Source of the DNA: Plantago elongata
Lineage: Eukaryota > Streptophyta > Magnoliopsida > Lamiales > Plantaginaceae
Direction: 5' to 3'
Length of the DNA stretch: 35,089 nucleotides
NCBI GenBank assembly: GCA_036897095.1
Contig: JAYMSP010001189.1
Span: 1-35,089, forward strand
In this document: in pieces, positions 21,940 to 31,002 of the stretch
How positions within the stretch are numbered: position 1 is the first letter of the stretch
Layout of the letters: the number at the start of each line of letters is the position of its first letter
Program-made: the position numbers and the translations under genes
Notes under the pieces: model-generated
Databases searched by the model: none
Told to the model about the DNA's origin: nothing
The model's input: the letters and a program-made list of their open reading frames with translations, nothing else

Positions 21940-22843
21940 GAGTCCGTGTTGCGAGAAACCCCTACATTTTGGAGAGTCCCGAAAGTCTCCCCAAATGGTA
22001 AAATTAGACAATTATACCTTTTTTTTTCCGCAACTTAAGTTTCGATGATTTTTCGCAGATCTTTTGACCCGGATTCATTAGAAACGGATCAAGTAAAAAA
22101 CTAGACAATATAATATAAAAACTAAACAAAAATGTAAATTTAATATCATGTAAAAACTAGAGAATTTCTTTTATAGACTAGAGAATATAATGTAAAAGTT
22201 AGACAAGAAAATGTATAAACTAGATAATATAGATTACACCGAATGAAATATTTGTACGAGTAATAAAACTAAACAAGATCATTTATAAAACTAGATATAT
22301 ATTTACAAAACTAGATAATATGTTGTAAAAACTAGACAATTATACCTTTTTATCATAACTTAACTTTTGATGATTTTTCACGGATCTTTTGATCCGGATT
22401 TATTAAAACGGGTCAAGTAAAAACTAGACAATATAATGTAAAAACTAAACAAAAGTGTAAATTTAATATCATGTAAAAACTAGAATTCCTTATATAAACT
22501 AGCCAATATAATGTAAAAGTTAGACAATATAATGAAAAAACTAGACTATAGATTACATCGAATGAAATTTATATACAAGTAATAAAATTAAACCAGATCA
22601 TTTATAAAACTAGACAATATAGTTACAAAATTAGACAATATGTTGTAAAAACTCGACAATACATACTAAAAATAAGACGGTTCAACACAAATGCACAACA
22701 TAAAAATATAACATGAAAAACTAGACAAATATTGGTAAAAACTAAGACAAATGATATTTATATAAAAACTAGATAACCGTGTTAAAAACTAGGGGGGTCT
22801 TTCGGACTCTCCAAAAGTATGGGGACTTTTATGAGACTTAGTA
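21940..22843. mobile_element. Candidate Mutator-like (MULE) non-autonomous element nested in the T-rich array
   Basis: The ends carry imperfect inverted repeats of about 50 bp: the left reads CCCCTACATTTTGGAGAGTC, then CCGAAAG; the reverse complement of the right reads CCCCATACTTTTGGAGAGTC, then CGAAAG. TTAATAGTA stands at 21931-21939 and again at 22844-22852, which is a 9-bp target duplication as in Mutator-like elements. A shorter reading (TAGTA, element end at 22838) is also possible. The inner part has no coding frame and is mostly a 328-bp tandem duplication rich in AAAACTAGACAAT. The T-rich array of the host continues on the right side. Confidence 0.6.
22006..22660 (+). repeat. 328-bp tandem duplication, two copies
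   Basis: Copy 1 starts near 22006 and copy 2 near 22334, both with AGACAATTATACCTTTTT. They share ordered blocks: CGATGATTTTTCGCAGATCT versus TGATGATTTTTCACGGATCT, the GGATC(A/T)AGT region, AAATTTAATATCATGTAAAA, and the final GTTGTAAAAACT(A/C)GACAAT. Within each copy the AAACTAGACAAT step recurs many times. Confidence 0.8.
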
Positions 22844-23627
22844 TTAATAGTAAACATTATTATTTTAATCCAGATAGTTACTGTTTTAAGTAGATAGTGA
22901 TGATGAAATCAAAATTTAATGATAGGTCTCTTAATTTAAAGGTGTAACTTTAGTTATTGAAGTGAGCAACAAAAGACAGGAATTCGAAGATCACCAATTC
23001 AATTTGTATTCATACAAAAATAACATCGAATAAACATTAATTGTAATTTCTTTCTTAAGGGAATAAATGTTTTATTTTGATCATTTGGATGACATAATAT
23101 TTCAATAGTGATTGTTATATGTAGATTATTTTAAACTTATTTATTAATATTTTAATGACATACACGGAACTTTAAAACTTATTTAATAGTGATTTATTGA
23201 TATTAAAGTATTATTAATTATAACAAGTCATTTTAAAACTATCACGTCAGCCCTTAAAAAAAACAAGAGGGGTTAAAAAATATGATTACAAGTTACAATA
23301 TAGAATACCGATGCATTAAAACTATTACACCATCTTTTAAAACATTAACAAAATACGTAAAAACTATTACTATAACTTTTGATGCTAACAACTTAAAACA
23401 TTGTGTATCAGTGTTCTTTTTTCTTAATATTCGGCCAGTTAGACTGCTGAAAAAAAAAAACTGCAAAATCCCCTAAAAAATCATGACTTCCTTCTGTTTT
23501 AAGATAACTTTATCGATTCCAAAACTTTAGCTTGTCGAATTATAAATTATGATTAGCTTGGCAAACCCAAATTTTTAGTTGTCTTAATTATAGTTAAGTT
23601 AATGTTGTAATCCAAACAGTCCGTTAA

Positions 23628-24228
23628 TGAAGAAAAGAAGTTCATGAATGTCACCATGTTAAGCACAGTCCAAGCCCCGAATCAATCAGGATCACAAGTT
23701 TACAACAACCGCAGTAGACACTAGACACCATAGTGATTAGTCTGTAAAATCAATTCGGGCTAAACCCACCTTAAGTTAACTTTAATTCTGAAAATTAAAT
23801 GAACAGCATATGCCATCAAAAAAGTGCAAAGGACTTCAAGAACATTCACATTGTGTATTTCCAACTTATTATACCTCTCCACTACACCAGCTATAAAACA
23901 TAACAAAACAAGTGGTGTAACACATCTTAAATTCACTCCAAGATGTCCTATCAACAGTTGAATTTTCAACTAATTTGCGCATTTTATCAAATTTAGTAGG
24001 TATAAATGGTTGCTGGCAAGTAATGTTCTCAATGATGCAACTAATGTATCCAACAAGTTGCTGCCCTGGTCCTATTCCACAGACACCAAAAATAACGAAA
24101 CAGAAATATGTCTGTGATTTCCAAGAAGTTCTTTTAATTTGGAAACTAAGAGTTAAACAAGAAGAACTCTACTCATTCTCTAGTACATATAAATTTCTAT
24201 GAACACAGTAGAGTGTTAGGCTTCAGAC
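23628..24228. other. 3' flank of the FKBP15-type gene
   Basis: No coding frame or repeat is supported. The 100-300 bases nearest 24228 would be the 3' UTR of the minus-strand gene. Confidence 0.45.
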
Positions 24229-27187
24229 TTAAAGTTCACTTTCCTCTGATTCTTCTTGACCACCCAAAGTTTTTCCATTGACTCCAACCAACTCGGTGTC
24301 AAATATGAGTGTTGCACCACCTGAAAGCATGGTATTGACATAAGCAACAATATTTGGATGAAGTAACTTACAAGAGGCAATACAATGCTACTGCATAGCA
24401 GGTATCCCCATAACTAGTCTTACATTTATCCTCTTTGAAAGAATCAAATAGCAAAGTAGAGGTACTTCTTAGTGTATGCTCAAATTGCAAACTCGAGTAC
24501 AAGTCACAACATATACCAGAACATACATGCAGTTTCAAGCAGCAAATAATTGTATTACAGTATTAGCAAACATCATAAACTGCTGACCATCTAGATACGA
24601 TTCAATACTAGTCCGTGAACGTTCTTGAAGTGATAATATGGACAAATAAATGCTTCACATATTAGAGATTGACATGTTGTCATGAATTACACAGTTTCTT
24701 GATTATTTCTTTTACCTGTAATGCAAGTGTAGCACCAAATTGAATTCAACGACACATAGTTATTTGTTGATTATAATGTAACAGGGTGTTGCCAACAAAA
24801 AAAGTGGCCCCTGTTGCCAAATATACAGTTCCCTTTCATTCAAAATACACTGCTTCACGAAACATAGACAATTTTCGTAGAAACCCCAACTAACTACGGA
24901 ACCACTTCATGGAGTTGAAAGATTCGAACAACTTATATATAAATTATATGTCAGTATGTTTTGGCTTAATCACTATTATACTGACAGATCATGGTGAAAA
25001 TTTGTGTAGAGATATGACTATTACGATGTGCGGTCCTTTTCCATAGTGGAGCTCAAGGAAAAAAGGAAAACTTGAAGACATTACCTGGAATAGTAGGTGG
25101 GGATCCTTGATCACCATAACCAAGTTTAGAAGGTATTTTCAATTTTCGCTTCTCTCCCAAGCACATCCCCAAGATCCCCTGGTCCCATCCTGAAAATATA
25201 CCAGCTTGGTTTCATGCATGAAATTTCATTTTGGAGCTGAAAGTTCAATGTAGAACTTCCCACTCTTACTTTGGTTCCCACAAAAGCATGCATTCACAAA
25301 CAGGACGATAGAAAAGAAAAAAGAAAAGAGCTATCCCCTGATAAGCTGGTAAATGAGTTACATCAAAGATGATTTGCTTAAATACTCCAGAAAAGGTATC
25401 AGCCAATTATTTTTCTGCTAAATGTACTTGAGCACAGTTCCAAAAACATGTAAAGGCACAAGTAAGAAAGCTAAAGACCATAACCAATTTCTGACCATAT
25501 AGTAATATTCACATGCTAGACCTGTAGCAAATACAAGAACTAGCGAGTGTCTTCAATGATTTAACATGAAGTACAACTTGCCAGATAACAAAGAAGTGAA
25601 TTAACAGTTGCAGATACTAACCCTTAATTACTTGACCAGTTCCAAGTTCAAACTCAATTGGATCTCCCCTTTCAAAGCTGGAATCAAACACTTTTCCATC
25701 AGTAAGTGTTCCCTGCAAAATCCCCCCACTTTCAAAATGCATAGACAATCAAATGGTTCAAGACTTTGTTAAGACTTGAAAACAACAAACAACAAAGAGA
25801 TAACTCAACTCATTAAGACTTGGGTAAGAATAACAAGGACCAGTTTGTTATATGTAACTAAATCATAATGTATTCCAAGCTTGATTGGCATCCAAAGACT
25901 TAATTTCTTGTTAAGTTTGCATGCTGAAAACTCTCATGATTTAACCACATTACCTATAAGTCACGATTTGAACAGTTTAGACTTGAGACTTGAAGAGTCA
26001 TACCCGCCACGTATTCGATCCATACGATAAATGTACAAACTACCCTACTTATTAAAGAAATTTCTGAGATCACGGATTGCTTCTCCCCCTAGGTAATATC
26101 TATGAAGGCTTGGTTCAAAATAATCAGGCCATGTTATGTCAATAACAAAACAACAAAGAACATCTTTTTCAGAATTACTGCTGGAGATGGTTTGAAATCA
26201 TTGTAAAGTGCAAGTTTACTCACCCGGTAATGTACTTTAATTCTGTCGCCTTTGTGGGCCTGAACTTCACAAGTTTCAGGTTTATACTGCACAATGGTAT
26301 TCATATAAGCATCTCAAATAAAAATAAGTAGTACAACACAAGAGTACAATGCATCACTTGGTCTACAATTAGTTTCAAGTAACTTTGGAGTTTTGAAGAG
26401 ATTTTCAGCAATGGTAAAGTTCAGATTCCACATAAACATTTAACACATCATTACTCATAATATGCAATTCATTGTGTGAGAAGGCACTGTTTCATTATAT
26501 GTGTGTGCACTATGTTTGGAAGAAAAAGAAGGTAAAAGAAGGCGAGATTCACTGTCCTTTTTAGTTCTTAATGACAAAAAATTATGTGACAGTCTAATGG
26601 TAGATAAACATTAAATATTAGAAGTAACCACACCAAGCCAAACGCTGGGCATATTTTCCAAATGTGTACACACCACCACCAACTCAAGCGTTAGGTGCAT
26701 TCCCCTAATAATCAACAGAAATCATCAGCTTGGGCAGACCTATTCCCTAAAATTAGTTTCCTGCTCCATTTCCACAATTCAACAGCATGATCGATCTAAT
26801 TACGACACGTTATAACACAAATCGTATGATTACACTACACAACGAGAACAACATTTCTTCAAACTTTCCACCAAAAGTAACTCACATTAGCTAGTAAAAC
26901 AAAACAGTGATAATCAACAGAAAATTCACCTTGACACCAATCTGCAGGCTGGTTACATCGCCAGATTTCTTTGCCCAAGCTGCACAACGAAGAAATGTCA
27001 CAAGAGACAACAACTTTCCCACATTAATATCACAAATCGAATCGACTAAGCATAAATTGTATGATCTGTCGATGTATCGAACAACAAAAGGAAATTGCAT
27101 AGAATGAGGGTTATTGTTGTTACCTAGAGCAACGAATGCGAGAAGAAGCAAAGCAGAAACGACGGTGAAGTGAATTCTTCTTGTCAT
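24229..27187 (-). CDS. FKBP15: ER-lumen FKBP-type peptidyl-prolyl isomerase, FKBP15 class
   Basis: Six exons on the minus strand: 27187-27124, 26979-26930, 26286-26224, 25712-25622, 25189-25085, 24320-24229. All introns are GT-AG, and the joined frame gives 154 residues; Arabidopsis FKBP15-1 is close to this length. The ATG at 27187 is chosen because it directly starts the signal peptide MTRRIHF plus a leucine-rich core, with a likely cut after Ala-Trp-Ala near residue 24. [14 protein letters not shown] and the FKBP domain (about residues 46-137) follow. The pocket residues are all present: Tyr in KVHYR, Phe-Asp in VFDSS, Arg in FERG, Val-Ile-Trp in QVIKGW, Tyr in LGYG, and Phe in LIFDTEL. 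The tail ends EESEL, similar to KDEL/HDEL-type retrieval ends but not canonical. Its role is proline isomerisation during folding of secretory proteins. Confidence 0.95.
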
Positions 27188-27329
27188 ATTGGGATTTGAC
27201 ACGATCTGGTGATCTTCAGTTCCTCCTCTCTATGATTTGCTCGATTAACAGCAGATTGAGTACTTATCCAGTGCAATCGTGTGCATCATACCTCAAATGG
27301 ACCTGCAACGCACTAATACGATCGTGCAC

Positions 27330-27348
27330 CCAATCAGCGTTTACCACG
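27330..27348 (+). promoter_or_regulatory. ER stress response element (ERSE) upstream of the FKBP15 gene
   Basis: CCAAT at 27330-27334, nine bases, then CCACG at 27344-27348: an exact match to CCAAT-N9-CCACG. It lies about 143-161 bp before the start codon, in reverse orientation to the gene; the element is known to work in both directions. It fits the ER location of the product. Confidence 0.75.
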
Positions 27349-27351
27349 TCA
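27344..27351 (-). promoter_or_regulatory. UPRE/bZIP core TGACGTGG overlapping the ERSE
   Basis: CCACGTCA on the plus strand is TGACGTGG in the sense of the gene, the core bound by bZIP factors of the unfolded protein response. It shares CCACG with the ERSE. Confidence 0.65.
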
Positions 27352-27379
27352 GCGTGGAGTGTCTATTTGCAGGCTCTGC

Positions 27380-27385
27380 CACGTG
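27380..27385. promoter_or_regulatory. G-box CACGTG
   Basis: GCCACGTGTC is a G-box/ABRE-like site about 195 bp before the FKBP15 start codon, 29 bp beyond the UPRE core. It may bind bZIP or bHLH factors. Confidence 0.45.
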
Positions 27386-27449
27386 TCGTTTCTAAATGGT
27401 TAAATCGCGATCCAATTCCCAAAATTACCCCGAAAATTCCGATTTAGTT

Positions 27450-28379
27450 GAGATAATTCCAGAATTCCCGTATAGTTAATTTTGAGATGGGATTTTAATT
27501 GATTTTGCATTTCAATTAGGATGAGATAATGAATAATGCTAAAGAGTCTTGTTTTGATCTTATTGCGATTCCACTTTAGTGAGTATTAGTGCGAATTGAA
27601 GGCACATATGATGCAAAAAAACCTATTTTATTTATCTTCTTGAATTGTACTTTTTAATTCAATTAATTTGGTCAATGACTATAAATGAGGAATAGAGGAC
27701 CACGACTCGTATAGCTGAGTAAACACTAGAAGAGTATATGATATTTAACTAGGAACTCTAGTTGTATTATCATCTATAATGAAATTACTTTACCGTCTCA
27801 AAACGTGATGCTACAATTGAAATGTGTACTTACCTTGTGAAAGCCTCTCTGTCTTATAAGTGCTTCTTCCCCATCTTCATCAATTTGTGACAGGAAATCT
27901 TTGGAGGCGTTATTATGAACGAACAACTCGATAATCTATATCACGGATTATCCATGAGACCAAGGGTCTCAATAAATAAATTAATAAATAATTAATAGTA
28001 TTATTAGTATTACTAGAAGGCATGCGTGACGCTATACGTGACAAGTTTATTATTTATCGTTTTGTGTGTTAATTATGAGATGTGTATAATTAGTAAAAGT
28101 GTATATAAATGTTTTAAGAGAGAATTACATATATAAACCACTTAATGACAACTATTATATATAAAGATGGATCTCTAAAATAATTACATATAAGTCAATT
28201 CTAATTGTTTAGTCATAAATTCACTCTAACTAGACAGCCTCACTTCATTCTAATTAGTTGTGGGCCTAAAAAACAAGTTCAACTGGATTTGATAATCATT
28301 TTATAATCCGGCTACAATAATGAATTTCAAATAGGGCGCTAAATGGAATTACATAACCAATTTGAAATCCGTAGGCATG
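27450..28379. other. AT-rich spacer, no feature seen
   Basis: No coding frame, RNA gene or clear repeat was recognised. A short (TTAATAAA)-like run lies near 27970-28010. Confidence 0.4.
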
Positions 28380-29420
28380 AAACCAACTTCTGAGAGGCTG
28401 AAACTACCTTGACTAGATCATGAAATTAACATACTAGCTTCATGTACACAAAAAGCTAGTTTCAAAACAACAAAAACTAGTTTCATAATCACAAAACCTA
28501 ATTTCATGTCCACAAAAGCTAGTTTCAGGACCACTTAAGTTAGTTGCAAGTTCACTAAACTCGAATTAAGCGACTATCGAGCCTCTCACAAATTCTAAAA
28601 TCCTAGGGAAAAATGGTGAATCCAAAAATCCACTAAATTTGATTACTCTCTAACCCCTAATTAAGCAGTTGTCGAGCCTACAATGTTAGTTTTAAGATCC
28701 AATATGTTAGTTTCAGTATAAATAGTATTAGTTTCAGGTTCACTCAAGTAGTTTTAAAAACTCAGAAGTTAATTTCATGTTCATCGGTTTTAGTTTTATG
28801 TTCGATAAAGTTAATTTCAGGTTCACTAAACTAGTTTTAGGAACTCAGAGTTAGTTTTATATTCATTAATGTTAGTTTCAGCAACTAAAAATGCTGGTTT
28901 TAGGTTTCATCACACAACAAATATTAGTTTAATTAGTTTCATGTGAATTGAAGTTAGTTTCAGGTGACTTTATACTTGTTTCAAGATTTCTTATTAGTTT
29001 TAGAACCACAAAAACTGGTTTCATGTTCACAAAAGCTAGTTTCAAAACCATAAAAAACATGAAACCAGTTGAATCAAAATCCCTGAAACTAGTACGAACA
29101 TGTTTGAAACTAACTGTTATGTTTGTGAAACTAACTTTTATACTCCTAAAACTAGTTTGACTTGGTATGAAACCAGGGAAACCAACGCTTATGCTCCTGA
29201 AACTAGCATGGATTGCTTTGAAACTAGTGAGACTAATATTTATGCCCATGAAACTAATCTTTTATGAAGCAAATATTCCTGAAACTAATACAAACATATT
29301 TTGAATATTTGTGAAGCTAACTTTTTATACAATAAAATTAACTTTTTGAAACTAGCAAACATAAACACAACAAAGATGGGCATTAAACTAACCAAAATGT
29401 ACCTGCAACTTATATTCTAC
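28380..29420. repeat. Inverted array of AGTTTCA minirepeats (foldback-like)
   Basis: From about 28430 to 29050 the plus strand repeats GCTAGTTTCA-TTCACAAAA and TTAGTTTCAGGTTCA-like units many times. From about 29055 to 29400 the same unit is reversed, as TGAAACTAGT and TTTGAAACTAAC. The switch lies between AAAAGCTAGTTTCAAAACC and CATGAAACCAGTTG, near 29045-29065. Each side has more than ten degenerate units of about 20-35 bp. Transcripts could fold into a long imperfect hairpin. The family is unknown to me; no tips or target duplication were firmly found. Confidence 0.6.
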
Positions 29421-29896
29421 AGTAATTATCTATACAAAATCCATTAAAAACAACTCTAATCTCGAGTAACGCCGTATTGCCCAGGCCTTTCCTCTTCTTC
29501 CACATCGAAAAATTGAATCAGAACAAGTTTTTTTAAAATCCATGTTGAAAACGAAAAGAAAAGGTTGAAAATATCAAAGAGAGATGAGGAAGAAAACTTG
29601 TTAGAGTAAGAAGCGAGTAGAAATCGACAGAAAAATAAAAAGAAGAGAGAAACAAGCGTAGTGTACTGTGGTACTAGAGAAAGAAGCGTGTTGAACCTGG
29701 AAGAATGAATGAGGGTACAGTGGGAAAACAAGGAAGGAATTATGACGCAAAAAAATAGAATGGACTTATTTGTAATGATTTTAGCGAGCATGCTTTATTG
29801 TAAGCCCAACGTGTAAAGTGACCTATTTTTTGTACTTTTCTTATGTTTTAATATGTTTAATGCAATAATCGTTATACAATGAAACATCTATTCCTA
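29421..29896. other. Purine-rich spacer between the repeat array and the Helitron piece
   Basis: The plus strand is rich in GAAGAGAAA from about 29560 to 29720. A minus-strand open frame exists here but looks like pyrimidine-rich non-coding DNA and has no recognisable domain. This might be the 3' non-coding part of the Helitron; no terminal hairpin with CTRR was identified. Confidence 0.3.
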
Positions 29897-30347
29897 TTCA
29901 TAATTCTCTAATATCTCATCGTAAACCACGTTCATTGTCTTTGTGAAGTCTTTATTTTTCGTATGTAGGTGGCTTTATGAGAACCTTTATTGAACTCGAT
30001 GTGCATGCTCTCGAGAGTACTACATATAGTTGGCCATGTGAGAATACATGCTTCGGTAGGTATATTTCAACCCTCTCCAATGTTTGACCTTGTGCCTTGT
30101 TAATTGGCACCGCGAAACATAATTTAACTGGAAATTGATGTCTTTGGAACGATATATATGGGGCATCTTCTTGTATCTTTTGGCTCAAGTGGTATTCTTG
30201 AGATCATAACCTACTTTCATGTTTGCTCTCCTGACGTTATCACTGCACCGATCAAGAGATCTCCAAGATCTTTTACTACCAACCTTGTTCCATTGCACAT
30301 TCCCTCTACTGCATTGAGGTTTCTTATAAGTATTATTGAGCAATTTG
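29897..30347 (-). pseudogene. C-terminal end of a Helitron (RepHel/Pif1-like) helicase, truncated and frameshifted
   Basis: Minus-strand codons from 30347 read CSIILIRNLNAVEGMCNGTR and LVVKDLGDLLIGAVITSGEQ, the classic end region of plant Helitron helicases. A TGA and a frame change follow near 30225. From 30188 to 29952 another frame reads FQRHQFPVKLCFAVPINKAQ, GQTLERVEIYLPKHVFSHG and QLYVVLSRA, which hold the last helicase motifs (INK-QGQT and YVALSR). A third frame near 29946-29908 reads TMNVVYDEILENY, the usual last residues. The Ty3/gypsy LTR at 30348 cuts the upstream part off. Helitrons move by rolling-circle replication; this piece is dead. Confidence 0.9.
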
Positions 30348-30993
30348 TGTAACGGCCTAAAAATATGGTACGTATTGAAAATTCACTTAAAAATTTAATT
30401 ATAATATTTAAACCGAAGTATGAGTATTCAAGTTAATTTAAAACATTAAACGTCGCGTGGAAACGTCAGGAAAATATTAAAGAGTAATAAAATAATAATA
30501 AAATAATAAATATTTTTATTTTATTTTTGGTACGGGTTAAATTCGACTCAAGGATCGTCCAGGAATCAATTTCGTAATTTTCTGAAATTTATTCGCGAGC
30601 CGTTCGGGATCCAAAAGAGGCCAAATATATTATCAGTCAACAGACCAAGTTCATTCCCCCAAATTAATCAGGTTCTTCTTCTCCTTCAACCAACCCGTTG
30701 CTCCAACCAAAATTCCCAAATCAATTTCACCATTTTCTCTCCGGTTCCGTGCCGATTGGCACCGTTGCTCACCTCACCGCGCCCCCTCCACGCCGAAGCC
30801 GGCCACCTCGCGTCAAGGGCCACGCAACCCCGCTAGCCGCGCCTAACCCACTCCGGTTCCACCTCGTGGATCGGCCGCCGCCTGAATTGGTCCGCCCTCC
30901 GACCGACCGGACATATGACACGAGCACAGACGCATGGACGCCGCGTGGGTGACATGCTGCACTCCACCTGTGCCGCTCACGCCGTGCCATCGC

Positions 30994-31002
30994 CTATTTA
31001 TA
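30994..31002 (+). promoter_or_regulatory. TATA box of the gypsy LTR
   Basis: CTATTTATA is kept here and at 17174-17182 although the sequence around it has diverged. Transcription would then start about 30 bp downstream, near 31030. Confidence 0.6.

Larger units (their letters stand above)
20199..23623. mobile_element. Candidate non-autonomous TIR DNA transposon
   Basis: The left end CGGACTGTTTAGAT (20199-20212) is the near-exact reverse complement of the right end ATCCAAACAGTCCG (23610-23623), 13 of 14 bases. Both ends touch TTAA (20195-20198 and 23624-23627). TTAA or an inner TTA/TAA could be the target duplication; TTA/TAA would point to PIF/Harbinger. Inside, the left arm is full of GTTTTAAG and TTGTTATAG steps and the right arm of the complementary AAAACTATTAC steps. 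No transposase was found. The inverted tips are short, so chance is not excluded. Confidence 0.45.

Noticed and set aside
22006..22800. A CRISPR-like array from the regularly recurring AAAACTAGACAAT
   Set aside because: Spacing is irregular, units are degenerate, the spacers are AT-rich and similar to each other, and the DNA is eukaryotic nuclear.
26891..27202. An FKBP15 start at 27202, five codons upstream of the ATG
   Set aside because: That codon is GTG in genomic sequence. The ATG at 27187 gives a normal signal peptide, and the reading beyond 27124 enters an intron.
29456..29791. A 111-codon minus-strand frame rich in Phe, Leu and Ser
   Set aside because: It is the complement of a purine-rich GAAGAGAAA stretch, with no domain and no splice or start context.
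28257..29810. GTTGTGGGCCTAAAAAACAAG and a loosely complementary sequence near 29790-29810 as inverted tips of the minirepeat array
   Set aside because: The match needs a gap and several mismatches and no target duplication flanks it.
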